Positions 1-8,069 of a stretch of DNA of 61,157 nt are shown here, piece by piece (the first letter of the stretch is position 1; each line of letters opens with the position of its first letter). The notes beneath the pieces were generated by a model. That model saw nothing but the letters and a program-made list of their open reading frames with translations, was not told where the DNA came from and did no database searches. Made by a program: the position numbers and the translations under genes. This DNA is from Streptomyces sp. NBS 14/10 (GTDB lineage Bacteria; Actinomycetota; Actinomycetes; Streptomycetales; Streptomycetaceae): positions 1 through 61,157 of the forward strand of contig NZ_NCSM01000087.1 in assembly GCF_002224125.1 (NCBI RefSeq), in the 5' to 3' direction.

Positions 1-2
1 TC

Positions 3-980
3 GCCCTGGAGGCGGACCGTAAATTCGGGGCGCACATCTTCGACGCGGCCAACGGAGGGGCGCTGCTGTGGCAGCACCTGTTCTGGTTCTTCGGCCACCC
101 CGAGGTGTACATCATCGCGCTGCCGTTCTTCGGGATCATCTCCGAGGTCATTCCGGTCTTCTCGCGCAAGCCGATGTTCGGCTACATCGGGCTGATCGGC
201 GCGACGATCTCGATCGCGGGCCTCTCGGTGACCGTGTGGGCGCACCACATGTACGTCACAGGCGGTGTGCTGCTGCCGTTCTTCTCCTTCATGACCTTCC
301 TGATCGCGGTGCCGACCGGGGTGAAGTTCTTCAACTGGATCGGCACGATGTGGAAGGGGTCGCTGAGCTTCGAGACGCCGATGCTGTGGGCGGTCGGCTT
401 CCTGATCACGTTTGTCTTCGGTGGTCTGACCGGTGTCATCCTGGCCTCGCCGCCGATGGACTTCCATGTCTCGGACACCTACTTCGTGGTGGCCCACTTC
501 CACTACGTGATCTTCGGTACGGTCGTGTTCGCGATGTTCGCCGGATTCCACTTCTGGTGGCCGAAGTTCACCGGCAAGATGCTGGACGAGCGCCTGGGCA
601 AGATCACCTTCTGGACGCTGTTCATCGGCTTCCACGGCACCTTCCTCGTCCAGCACTGGCTGGGGACGGAAGGAATGATCCGCAGGATCCCGGACTATCT
701 CGCCGCCGACGGCTTCACCACGCTGAACACCGTCTCGACGATCTTCTCCTTCGTGCTCGGCCTGTCGATCCTGCCGTTCTTCTACAACATCTGGAAGACC
801 GCCAAGTACGGCGAGAAGATCGAGGTCGACGACCCGTGGGGCTACGGCCGCTCACTGGAGTGGGCCACCTCCTGCCCGCCACCGCGGCACAACTTCACCT
901 CGCTGCCCCAGATCCGGTCGGAATCCCCGGCGTTCGATCTGCACCACCCGGAGGTCGCCGAGCGGGAGCGCCAGATATGA
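3..980 (+). CDS. ctaD: Cytochrome c oxidase subunit I, C-terminal part (5' end outside window)
   Basis: Heme-copper oxidase subunit I of the aa3 terminal oxidase, in the cytoplasmic membrane. The open frame runs from the window edge, so the N-terminus is missing. Family hallmarks are visible: [10 protein letters not shown] (a CuB histidine and its cross-linked tyrosine), WAHHMY (the paired CuB histidines), and the late segment [10 protein letters not shown] with the heme a3 and heme a histidines. Several hydrophobic membrane helices follow one another. The stop TGA falls inside the first bases of a 122-bp repeat that also occurs near 13.1 kb, so the last residues or the original stop may have been changed by that element. 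Confidence 0.97.
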   Translation, partial: ALEADRKFGAHIFDAANGGALLWQHLFWFFGHPEVYIIALPFFGIISEVIPVFSRKPMFGYIGLIGATISIAGLSVTVWAHHMYVTGGVLLPFFSFMTFLIAVPTGVKFFNWIGTMWKGSLSFETPMLWAVGFLITFVFGGLTGVILASPPMDFHVSDTYFVVAHFHYVIFGTVVFAMFAGFHFWWPKFTGKMLDERLGKITFWTLFIGFHGTFLVQHWLGTEGMIRRIPDYLAADGFTTLNTVSTIFSFVLGLSILPFFYNIWKTAKYGEKIEVDDPWGYGRSLEWATSCPPPRHNFTSLPQIRSESPAFDLHHPEVAERERQI

Positions 981-1098
981 GCGTGTCTTGGCGCGCTGTG
1001 CGGGCTGGACTGAGGAGCCGCGCAGCGACGGAGGAGCGAGCAGTGACGAGGGAAGCCCGCGCGTTGGAGCGCGCCAAGACTGAGCGGGGGAGAGGGGC
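977..1098 (+). repeat. 122-bp dispersed repeat, copy 1 (MITE-like, with inverted repeats)
   Basis: Aligns without gaps to 13087-13208 with 6 mismatches by my count (about 95% identity). It holds a perfect 13-bp inverted repeat, GTCTTGGCGCGCT at 985-997 and its complement at 1068-1080. A second pair lies inside it (GCGGGCT near 1000-1006, AGCCCGC near 1054-1060), so RNA or single-stranded DNA could fold into a long nested hairpin. The left end supplies the ctaD stop codon. The right end (GAGAGGGGC) supplies the ribosome binding site of the next gene. No transposase is near, which suggests a non-autonomous element. Mobility is inferred. Confidence 0.85.
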
Positions 1099-1440
1099 AT
1101 GAGCGCCCCGTGGCCCGGCGATATCGCCATGGGCGTCAGCCAACTGGAGGGCTATCTGCTGCTCCAGGCGGAACGCGAGCGGGCCTGCGACCGTGCGCGC
1201 CGGTTCGTGGGTCGGCTGGACTGGCTGACCGTCGCCCAGCGCGAGGAGGTCGAACGCCTCTACGCGCAGGACCAGTGGGACCTCACCGAACAGAACCTGC
1301 GCAAGGTGGCGCGGCGCGCCGAGGAACTGCGCGCGGAGTACCAGGGGATCTACCGCCGGCTGCGGCTCCGGCTGCTGGTGGCCGCCTTGCTCGGCGGGGT
1401 CGCGCTGACCGTCGTCGCCACCACGCTCGCGGCGGGGTAG
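1099..1440 (+). CDS. Small tail-anchored membrane protein of unknown function
   Basis: A 113-residue protein that I do not recognise as a named family. It is charged and helical (many Arg and Glu) for about 88 residues, with one hydrophobic segment at about 90-111 at the C-terminus, as in tail-anchored proteins. The ATG follows the GAGAGGGGC of the repeat directly, so the element provides the ribosome binding site. Its place right after ctaD suggests an accessory role near the oxidase, but that is only positional. Confidence 0.75.
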   Translation: MSAPWPGDIAMGVSQLEGYLLLQAERERACDRARRFVGRLDWLTVAQREEVERLYAQDQWDLTEQNLRKVARRAEELRAEYQGIYRRLRLRLLVAALLGGVALTVVATTLAAG

Positions 1441-1480
1441 CGGCGGCGGGTACGCGGGGAGGGCCGAGCCCTCGAAGCCT

Positions 1481-1517
1481 CCCTCGGCGGCACGCCCCCG
1501 ACGTGCCGCCGTGAGGG
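1481..1517. terminator. Bidirectional terminator hairpin
   Basis: A long GC-rich inverted repeat, CCCTCGGCGGCACG and its near-complement, surrounds a 7-base loop. It sits between the convergent small membrane protein gene and the PAS-LuxR gene, which is where a shared terminator is expected. Confidence 0.75.
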
Positions 1518-1519
1518 GG

Positions 1520-2095
1520 CTATTTGACGAAGTCCGGCAGCACTCTGGCCGGCCAGGTGCCGACCGTCAGCATGCCCGCCGAGTAGGCGCGGGACACCAG
1601 GGCCGCTCGGTTGGGCGCCTTGAGCTTCCGTAGCATCGAGCTCACGTGGTACTCGATGCCCTGCCTGCTCAGATAGAGCTTGGAGGCCAGCTGTACGGTC
1701 GAGGCGCCGGTGGCCACCCCTTCGAGTATCTGGGCCTCCAGCGGGGAGAGCAACAGCCGCCGCAGCGTGGAGGCTTCGTCGAGGACCGCCTCGTCGTCCG
1801 GTTTGACCAGTACGACGATGGCGGACAGCTGATCCGAGGGGCCCTCGATGGCCGTACCGGTCAGATCGCCGGAGAACACCTGGCCGTCCGTGCGGCATCC
1901 GACGACGCGCTCGGTGAACCGGGTGCGCCGCCCGTCGTGCAGACGCGAGAAGTGTTCGCGCAGTACGGCAGGGGCGCTGGGGTGCAGCAGATCGAACAAA
2001 TCGCGGCCGCACAGCTCCGCCGACGAACCGCCGAAGTGGCGGAAGAAGTCGTCGTCACCCGCGAGGATCCGCAGGTCGGAGGTGAGCGTGGCCAT
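1520..2095 (-). CDS. PAS-LuxR transcriptional regulator (PimM type)
   Basis: A 191-residue regulator with an N-terminal PAS fold (about 5-100) and a C-terminal LuxR/GerE helix-turn-helix (about 115-180, including LSRQGIEYHVSSMLRKL). Size and layout match the stand-alone PAS-LuxR family. Its known members, such as PimM of the pimaricin cluster, activate polyene macrolide genes and can affect other processes. I chose the ATG at 2095 because it matches the family N-terminus. A TTG at 2176 would add 27 unlike residues and lacks a good ribosome binding site. No polyene genes are in this window, so it is an orphan here. Confidence 0.85.
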   Translation of the reverse strand: MATLTSDLRILAGDDDFFRHFGGSSAELCGRDLFDLLHPSAPAVLREHFSRLHDGRRTRFTERVVGCRTDGQVFSGDLTGTAIEGPSDQLSAIVVLVKPDDEAVLDEASTLRRLLLSPLEAQILEGVATGASTVQLASKLYLSRQGIEYHVSSMLRKLKAPNRAALVSRAYSAGMLTVGTWPARVLPDFVK

Positions 2096-2336
2096 ACCGG
2101 TGGCGTACCGGCCGCCCCCTTGGGAGGCTTTGGGGTGATCGGGGGTGACCTGGGCGGTGTGGGGGTGGGCAGCCAAGGGTAGTCACCACTTTCTGTCGTA
2201 TCGGGAACGGCTGTGGACTCTGGTGACGGGTGTTTAGATCCGCTTCAAGGTGTATACCAATGTCGCGCCCCATTGCCACTGACCGTTTCCGAAAGACTTG
2301 CGCCCGTTTCTGCCCGAGTGGAGTTTTGCCTGGAGT

Positions 2337-3206
2337 TCAGCCGTGTGTGGACAACTCCGCGCCGCATACGGCCGCCTGGGCCCGTGCGGCGAGGCTCCGC
2401 CGGTCGTCCACGCCCGGCAGGGCCGACAGCGGCTGGTGTATCCGCATCCGCACGGTCAGCCCGGTGGCGCGCAGGACGCGCCGTACGGAGCTGCCGAAGT
2501 CGTCCTCGCCGACGAAGGCGGCCACCGTGGTCGGCGCTCCATGCTGAAGGTAGTCCAGGGTCACCGGCCGGATCGGCGCCCCCGCGTCGATCGCCGCCTG
2601 GAAGGTGGCCCGCCGGAAGTTGCCGCCCGTTCCGGCACACCAGGTGACGCCCTGCGGGAAGACCATGACCGAACGGCCGGAACGCAACTGCCCGGACACC
2701 ATCGCGACGGTGTCCGGCAGCCCGCGCAGGGTGGACCGGTCGATGAACAGCGTCCCCGCCCGCCGCACCAGCGAGCCGGCCACCGGCCACTCCCCGACCT
2801 CGCGCTTGGCCAGCATCGTCACCGGCTCCACGGCGAGCAGGGAGATGATGTCCAGCCACGAGATGTGGTTGGCGACGACCAGCGTGCCCGTACGGCCCGG
2901 TACGCTCAGCGGCCCGCCGTGCACCTCCAGCCGGATGTCCAGTGCGTCCAGCATCGCCGCGGCGCGGGCCCGCAGCGTATCGGGCTTGGCGAGCCGCTTG
3001 CTGCGCAGCAGCACGCCCGCCGCCACCCGGGCGAAGGACGCGGCGCGCCCGGCCACCCGCGAGGCCGGCACCCGCGCGGCGGCGTGCGCCACACAGCGGG
3101 TGGTACTACACGGTGACCAGGCGGTCCACGGGGACCCGGCGGCCCCCGTATCCCGTATGTCTCTCGGCGCCCCCGCAGGCGAGGGCGCCGGCACCGGCAG
3201 GGTCAC
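2337..3206 (-). CDS. olsA: Lyso-ornithine lipid / 1-acylglycerol-phosphate acyltransferase (PlsC/OlsA-like)
   Basis: PlsC-family acyltransferase of 289 residues. The catalytic NHxxxxD box is visible as NHISWLD, with VFPQG further on as the PlsC block III/IV signature. The GTG start at 3206 overlaps the stop of the upstream GNAT gene (GTGA), which is clear translational coupling. A longer in-frame start is rejected because it only reads through the GNAT gene in another frame. Paired with an OlsB-like enzyme it most likely adds the second acyl chain in ornithine-lipid synthesis at the membrane. A role in phosphatidic acid synthesis is the alternative. Confidence 0.82.
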   Translation of the reverse strand: MTLPVPAPSPAGAPRDIRDTGAAGSPWTAWSPCSTTRCVAHAAARVPASRVAGRAASFARVAAGVLLRSKRLAKPDTLRARAAAMLDALDIRLEVHGGPLSVPGRTGTLVVANHISWLDIISLLAVEPVTMLAKREVGEWPVAGSLVRRAGTLFIDRSTLRGLPDTVAMVSGQLRSGRSVMVFPQGVTWCAGTGGNFRRATFQAAIDAGAPIRPVTLDYLQHGAPTTVAAFVGEDDFGSSVRRVLRATGLTVRMRIHQPLSALPGVDDRRSLAARAQAAVCGAELSTHG

Positions 3207-3958
3207 CGGGACTCGCCCAGGAAGTAGCGCCGATAGCAGTCGTTCATCTTCTCCGTGTCCAGCAGCACGAAGAAGTCGGCGTCGTCGAAGTCCCGCTCGT
3301 GCTGCGGCGCCCCGCACATCCAGGCCCCGACCCGCAGATAGCCGCGCAGCAGCGGCGGTAGCGCGGCGTAGCCCGGCTCGGCGACCAGCGCCCGGGTGGG
3401 CATCCACGGGTCGCGCGGGAGCACCCGCACATCGGCGGGCGCGGCGTGCCGGGTGGTGCCCAGCAGCCAGGCGTCCGCGGCGGCCTGCCCGCCGTCGGCC
3501 AGCGGTACCGAGGCGCAGCCCGCGAGATAGCGGTGGCCGGACAGCAGCACATACCGGGCCAGCCCGGCCCACATCAGATTGATCACCGCGCCCGAGCGGT
3601 GGTCGGGGTGGACACAGGCCCGGCCCGCCTCGACCATCGAGAGACGTATCTCGTCCGGGAGTCCGCGCAGATCGAACTCGGTCTCCGAGTACAGCCGCTC
3701 GCTGCGCCCGGGCGGCAGCAGCCGGTAGGTGCCGACCACGGTGTCCGTCGAGGTGTCCGTGACGATCAGATGGTCCATGACCTCGTCGAACTCGTCCACG
3801 TCCCGGTCGTCGACGGTGTGCAGCCGGGCTCCCTTTTCCTGCCCGAAGACCTGGTAGCGCAGCCGCTGGGCGGCGTGGATCTGCTCTTCGGTGTCCGCGA
3901 TCGAGGTGACGTAGGAGCGGGCGTCCGCCGGAACCGAAGGTGTCGAGAGCACATGCAT
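3203..3958 (-). CDS. olsB: GNAT-fold N-acyltransferase, OlsB-like (hemolysin-like family)
   Basis: A 251-residue member of the acyl-ACP-dependent N-acyltransferase group (OlsB and hemolysin-like GNATs). Segments such as LRYQVFGQEKGA, VGTYRLL and VEAGRACVHPDHR match the family pattern. OlsB makes lyso-ornithine lipid from ornithine and a 3-hydroxyacyl-ACP. The ATG at 3958 has GGAG about 9 bases upstream. It is the first gene of a two-gene operon with the PlsC gene, whose start overlaps its stop, so the two likely act in sequence. Ornithine lipids usually rise under phosphate limitation. Confidence 0.82.
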   Translation of the reverse strand: MHVLSTPSVPADARSYVTSIADTEEQIHAAQRLRYQVFGQEKGARLHTVDDRDVDEFDEVMDHLIVTDTSTDTVVGTYRLLPPGRSERLYSETEFDLRGLPDEIRLSMVEAGRACVHPDHRSGAVINLMWAGLARYVLLSGHRYLAGCASVPLADGGQAAADAWLLGTTRHAAPADVRVLPRDPWMPTRALVAEPGYAALPPLLRGYLRVGAWMCGAPQHERDFDDADFFVLLDTEKMNDCYRRYFLGESR

Positions 3959-4152
3959 TCCTGTTCTCCGTTCAGGGGAGTCGAGCGCCAGCGAAGGCTT
4001 GGAATGGCTTCGCAAGTGTTGCCCCGGCACGAGAACGCGGCAGTGTCCGGACGGTGATTCGACGACTGCCGGACGATGACGAACGTGTGCCGCCACGGGT
4101 GCCACATGTGGTGTCCACCCGGGGGACGCCCATGCGTCGTCGGAGACGGGGT

Positions 4153-4806
4153 TTACCGCTCGGTCGGGCCCGGCAGCGGGAAGCCGAGCGCGCGGGCCGC
4201 GTCGGCGGGGGTGGGCTGGGACCACAGCTCGGCGACGGAGCGCGCCGAGGCGAGCGAGCGGGTCTCGGCCCGGTCGAGGTAGAGCGTGCCGTCGAGGTGG
4301 TCGGTCTCGTGCTGGGCGATACGCGCGGGCCACCCCGCGAACTCCTCGTCGAGCTCACGCCCCCGCTGGTCCTGGCCCCGCAGCCGGATCCGCTCGGGGC
4401 GGGCGACCACGGCCTGCCACCCGGGCACGCTGAGACAGCCCTCGAAGAACGCCGCCCGGCGGCCGGGGTCGCCCACCGGCTCGTACGAGGGGTTGACGAG
4501 CACCCGGAAGGGCAGCGGCACCCGCCCGCGCGCATCCCGCACGTCCGCGCTCACCTCGGCCGGATCCTCGATGACCGCGATCCGCAGCGGAATGCCGATC
4601 TGCGGGGCGGCCAGGCCGACCCCCGGGGCGGCCTGCATGGTCTCCCGCATGGCCCGCACCAGCCGGTCCAGTTGCCCGGCGGACAGCTGCCCCTCGTACG
4701 GAAGGGCGGGCCGGCGCAGGACCGGGACTCCCGCCGCGACGATCGGCAACGGGCGGGGGCCGGCGAGGAGTTCGTCGATGAGCTCGGGCAGCGGGGCGGT
4801 CGGCAT
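4153..4806 (-). CDS. def: Peptide deformylase
   Basis: Metalloenzyme that removes the formyl group from nascent N-formylmethionyl proteins. All three motifs are present in a 217-residue protein: GVGLAAPQ at 62-69, EGCLSVPG at 122-129 with the metal-binding Cys, and HETDHLDG at 166-173 with the two metal His and the catalytic Glu. The Asp in HETDH is a normal variant. It stands alone between non-coding stretches. Streptomyces often carry several deformylase genes. Confidence 0.95.
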   Translation of the reverse strand: MPTAPLPELIDELLAGPRPLPIVAAGVPVLRRPALPYEGQLSAGQLDRLVRAMRETMQAAPGVGLAAPQIGIPLRIAVIEDPAEVSADVRDARGRVPLPFRVLVNPSYEPVGDPGRRAAFFEGCLSVPGWQAVVARPERIRLRGQDQRGRELDEEFAGWPARIAQHETDHLDGTLYLDRAETRSLASARSVAELWSQPTPADAARALGFPLPGPTER

Positions 4807-4896
4807 GGGGACAGCCTGGCAAGGGCCGGGCCGCCGCGGCAAACCGAATGTGGTGGAAGGCTGAACAATACGGGGCCCGGGTCCGTACTCCCCGGC

Positions 4897-4931
4897 AGAG
4901 CCTCCGGGGAACCCACGCCTCCGGAGGCTCT
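4897..4931 (-). terminator. Probable terminator downstream of the Xaa-Pro aminopeptidase gene
   Basis: An 11-bp perfect inverted repeat (AGAGCCTCCGG and its complement) with a 13-base loop, about 125 bases past the stop of the leftward aminopeptidase gene and before the deformylase gene. There is no T-tract, as is usual in Streptomyces. Confidence 0.55.
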
Positions 4932-5054
4932 CCCGGGTCGCGCCGACCCGGGCCGGCTGCCGCTCCGCGGTGACTCTCCCCGTTGTGCGCCGCGGGGCGG
5001 CAGCCTCGCACCCCGGACGGTGGGGAGTGCACCCCCAGGCGGTGGGGAGTGGCG

Positions 5055-6590
5055 TCAGCCCTTCAGGCCGGCCATCCACGCCTCGACCTCGTCCGCCTGC
5101 CGGGGCAGGCCGGCCGACAGGTTCTCGGTGCCGTCGTCGGTGACGAGGATGTCGTCCTCGATCCGCACCCCGATACCGCGGTACTCCTCGGGCACGGTCA
5201 GATCGTCGGGCTGGAAGTACAGCCCGGGCTCGACGGTGAACACCATCCCGGGCTCCAGCGTGCCGTTGACGTACATCTCGGTACGGGCCGCTGCGCAGTC
5301 GTGGACGTCGAGGCCGAGCATGTGGCCGGTGCCGTGCAGGGTCCAGCGGCGCTGCATACCGAGCTCGAGGGCCTTGTCCACCGACAGGTCGCCGAGCAGG
5401 CCCCAGTCCACCAGGCGCTCGGTGAGCACCCGCTGGGCGGCCTCGTGGAAGTCGCGGTAGCCGGCGCCGGGCTTGACGGCGGCGATTCCGGCCTCCTGCG
5501 CGTCGTACACCGCGTCATAGATCTTGCGCTGGATCGGGGTGAAGCGGCCGTCGATGGGCAGGGTGCGGGTCACATCCGCGGTGTAGAGGTTGCGGGTCTC
5601 CACGCCCGCGTCGAGCAGCAGCAGTTCACCGGGGCGGACCGGGCCGTCGTTGCGCACCCAGTGGATGGTGGTGGTGTGCGGGCCGGCGGCGCAGATGGAG
5701 GCGTAGCCGACGTGGTTGCCCTCGACGCGGGCGCGCAGGAAGAACGTGCCCTCGATATAGCGCTCGGAGGTGGCCTCGGCCTTGTCGAGGACCTTGACCA
5801 CATCCTCGAAGCCGCGCGCGGTGGCCTCGCAGGCGAAGCGCAGATCGGCGATCTCGAACTCGTCCTTCACCCGGCGCATCTCGGAGAGGAAGACGCGGAA
5901 CTCCTCGTCGCGCTCGGCGGTCACCTTGTCGTGCAACGCGCCCTCGACACCGGCGTCGTAGCCGCGCAGCACCCGGACCGGGCCGGTGGCTTCCTTCAGC
6001 CCGTCGGCCAGCTCGCGGACGTCCTTGCAGGGCAGGCCGAGAAGCTTCTCGTTCTCGGTGAGGCTGTTGCGCCGGCCGTCCCACAGCTCGCCCTGCGCCG
6101 AGAGCCAGAACTCGCCGTTCTCACGGTCGGAGCGGGGCAGCAGATACGCGGTGGCCGCATGGCCGCCCTGGCTCCGGGGCTCCAGCACCAGAACGCCGTC
6201 AGCGCATTCAGCGGGCCGGTCGCCGGTCAGATAGACGTAGTCGGAGGAGGGGCGGAAGGGGTAGTCCGTGTCATTGGCGCGGACCTTCAGCCGGCCGGCC
6301 GGAATCACCAGGCGTTCGCCGGGGAAACGGGCGGAGAGTGCGGCGCGGCGGCGGGCGGTGTGCGCGGCCTGGGGGATGGGTTCGAGGTCGTGCCGCTCGG
6401 TGTCGGCCCAGCCCTGCTTCATGTTCTCGGCGAGCTCGTCGCTCACGCCTCGCCCCAGGCCGTTCTTGCGCTGGCGTAAGGTCTCGGACTGCTCGCCCTC
6501 CGGGCCCTCCGGGGCCTGGAGCTCCCGCTCGGGCCCCTGGCTCTCGGACGTCCGCTCGGTCACGACTGCCTCCTCGGTCGAATCGGTCAC
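5055..6590 (-). CDS. pepP: Xaa-Pro aminopeptidase (M24B)
   Basis: A 511-residue pita-bread metallopeptidase that releases N-terminal residues preceding proline. An aminopeptidase P N-terminal domain (about 60-240) precedes the M24 catalytic domain. The dinuclear metal site is readable in order: the Asp of LLLLDAG, the Asp of YTADVTR, the His of GTGHMLGLDVHD, the Glu of FTVEPGLYF and the Glu of GIGVRIEDD. A charged N-terminal extension of about 60 residues is common in actinobacterial forms. It is a monocistronic gene divergent from the exporter of the next cluster. Confidence 0.95.
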   Translation of the reverse strand: MTDSTEEAVVTERTSESQGPERELQAPEGPEGEQSETLRQRKNGLGRGVSDELAENMKQGWADTERHDLEPIPQAAHTARRRAALSARFPGERLVIPAGRLKVRANDTDYPFRPSSDYVYLTGDRPAECADGVLVLEPRSQGGHAATAYLLPRSDRENGEFWLSAQGELWDGRRNSLTENEKLLGLPCKDVRELADGLKEATGPVRVLRGYDAGVEGALHDKVTAERDEEFRVFLSEMRRVKDEFEIADLRFACEATARGFEDVVKVLDKAEATSERYIEGTFFLRARVEGNHVGYASICAAGPHTTTIHWVRNDGPVRPGELLLLDAGVETRNLYTADVTRTLPIDGRFTPIQRKIYDAVYDAQEAGIAAVKPGAGYRDFHEAAQRVLTERLVDWGLLGDLSVDKALELGMQRRWTLHGTGHMLGLDVHDCAAARTEMYVNGTLEPGMVFTVEPGLYFQPDDLTVPEEYRGIGVRIEDDILVTDDGTENLSAGLPRQADEVEAWMAGLKG

Positions 6591-6691
6591 GGCCGCCTCC
6601 CCATGGCCAACCGGGTGACGGCCCGCCTATTATGACGATTCGCTGTATTGAGCGGGCGGAACGGGGGAACAGGGTTCGACACGGTCGGTGC

Positions 6692-6706
6692 GGAACAATT
6701 CGTTCC
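6692..6706. promoter_or_regulatory. Inverted repeat in the intergenic region before the biosynthetic cluster
   Basis: GGAACAATTCGTTCC is a near-palindrome about 85 bases before the exporter start, in the divergent region shared with pepP. Further GGAAC/GTTCC half-sites lie between 6655 and 6730. It is a candidate operator for the cluster regulator, by position only. Confidence 0.35.
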
Positions 6707-6789
6707 TGAACCGGTGGCGTTCCTTGAGTTTTCCGGATCGCGAGCGTCAGTAATTTTCGGAATGGCCGTTTCACACTGACGGGGGCAGG

Positions 6790-8034
6790 GTGTCCGAAGG
6801 CACAGCGAGCTTGAATTCCGGGCTCGGGTCCTATTTCCGATTGCTACGGGCGCCCGGCGCCGGCGCGCTGGCGTTCTGGGGGATGGTCGGTCGATTCCCC
6901 ATCGCCATGCGGTCCCTGAGCTGCGTGCTGCTGATCTCCTCGGTCACCGGGTCACTGGCGGACGCCGGCACGGTGGCCGCGGCCATGCTCGTCTCGCAGG
7001 GCGTGGCCAGCCCGGTGCTGGGGCGGCTGGCCGACCGGCTCAGCCAGCGGCGGGTGCTGCTCACCGCGTGCCTGGCGCATGCGGTGGGGATGGCACTGCT
7101 GCTGGTGTCGATCCTGCTGGAGGCCCCGCTGTGGCTGCTGATCGTCCCGGCGGTGGCCACCGGATGCGCCGCGGTCTCGTTCACCTCGTTCATGCGGGCG
7201 CGGTGGGCGGCGATGGCCGACCGGGGAGCGCTGCGGACGGCCTACGCCCTGGAATCCATGCTGGACGAGACGATTTTCCTGCTGGGGCCGCTGCTGGCCA
7301 CCGCCCTGGCCTCGGCGGTGCACCCGGCCGCGGGCCTGATCGCCTGCGCGGTGCTGACCTTGACCGGCTCCATCGCCCTGGCGCTGCACCGCCGGTCCGA
7401 GCCGGTGCCCGAGCCGACCCCCGGCCGCGGCCCCGAGCGGGCGATCGCGGTGCCCGGGGTGCGGGTGCTGATGGTCTCCTACGCGGGGATGGGATTTCTG
7501 CTCGGCGCGGTCGACGTCACGATGATCGCGTTCGCCCAGGAGCGGTCGGCCTCCGGGCTTGCCGGAGTGTTCCTGTCGCTGACGGCGGTGGGCAGCCTGA
7601 TCGCCGGCGCGGTCTACGGGGCGGTGAACTGGCGGCTGTCACAGGCCCGGCTGCTCTCGATCACCACCTCCGTGCTGACCCTCGGCGTGATCCCCCTGGC
7701 CTTCGCGGACTCCCTCCTGGTGATGGGCCTCCTCGCCGTCGTCGCGGGCGTGGCGATCTCCCCGGGGCTGATCGCGGGCAGCACACTGCTGGAGTCACTG
7801 GCCCCCAAGGGCTCCTTGTCGGAGGGGTTCTCGTGGCTCACCAGCGCCGGGGCCCTCGGCATCGCCCTGGGCACGGCCGTGGGCGGGCGGCTGGCCGATC
7901 CGGGCGGCTTCGAGCAGGCGGCGTGGGCGGCGGTCGGCGGCGGAATCCTCGCCATGGGGCTGAGCCTCGTAGGACAGTCGGCGCTTCTGCGGACGAGGCC
8001 GGCCCCGGAAGCGGCTTCGGGAACCACCGTTTGA
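6790..8034 (+). CDS. MFS transporter, probable product exporter of the biosynthetic cluster
   Basis: A 414-residue, 12-helix major facilitator protein. The loop between helices 2 and 3 carries the usual GRLADRLSQRRVLL signature, and the N-terminus is short and cytoplasmic. It is the first gene of the rightward cluster and uses a GTG start. Placement directly ahead of the enzymes suggests export of the pathway product or self-protection. The substrate cannot be read from sequence. Confidence 0.85.
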   Translation: MSEGTASLNSGLGSYFRLLRAPGAGALAFWGMVGRFPIAMRSLSCVLLISSVTGSLADAGTVAAAMLVSQGVASPVLGRLADRLSQRRVLLTACLAHAVGMALLLVSILLEAPLWLLIVPAVATGCAAVSFTSFMRARWAAMADRGALRTAYALESMLDETIFLLGPLLATALASAVHPAAGLIACAVLTLTGSIALALHRRSEPVPEPTPGRGPERAIAVPGVRVLMVSYAGMGFLLGAVDVTMIAFAQERSASGLAGVFLSLTAVGSLIAGAVYGAVNWRLSQARLLSITTSVLTLGVIPLAFADSLLVMGLLAVVAGVAISPGLIAGSTLLESLAPKGSLSEGFSWLTSAGALGIALGTAVGGRLADPGGFEQAAWAAVGGGILAMGLSLVGQSALLRTRPAPEAASGTTV

Positions 8035-8069
8035 GAACAATGACGTTACGACAGCGTGAGGACTGAGTT

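Noticed and set aside
68..1102. A 344-codon plus-strand frame covering the ctaD end and the repeat
   Set aside because: It is the wrong frame of ctaD. The real frame has all copper and heme ligands.
977..1102. A separate small gene encoded by the repeat (MSVSWRAV...)
   Set aside because: The open frame is explained by the repeat itself. It overlaps the ctaD stop and the next ribosome binding site, and in the other copy it is only a linker.
3207..3572. An N-terminal extension of the PlsC gene
   Set aside because: The added residues are the OlsB-like gene read in another frame, and the coupled GTG at 3206 is the natural start.
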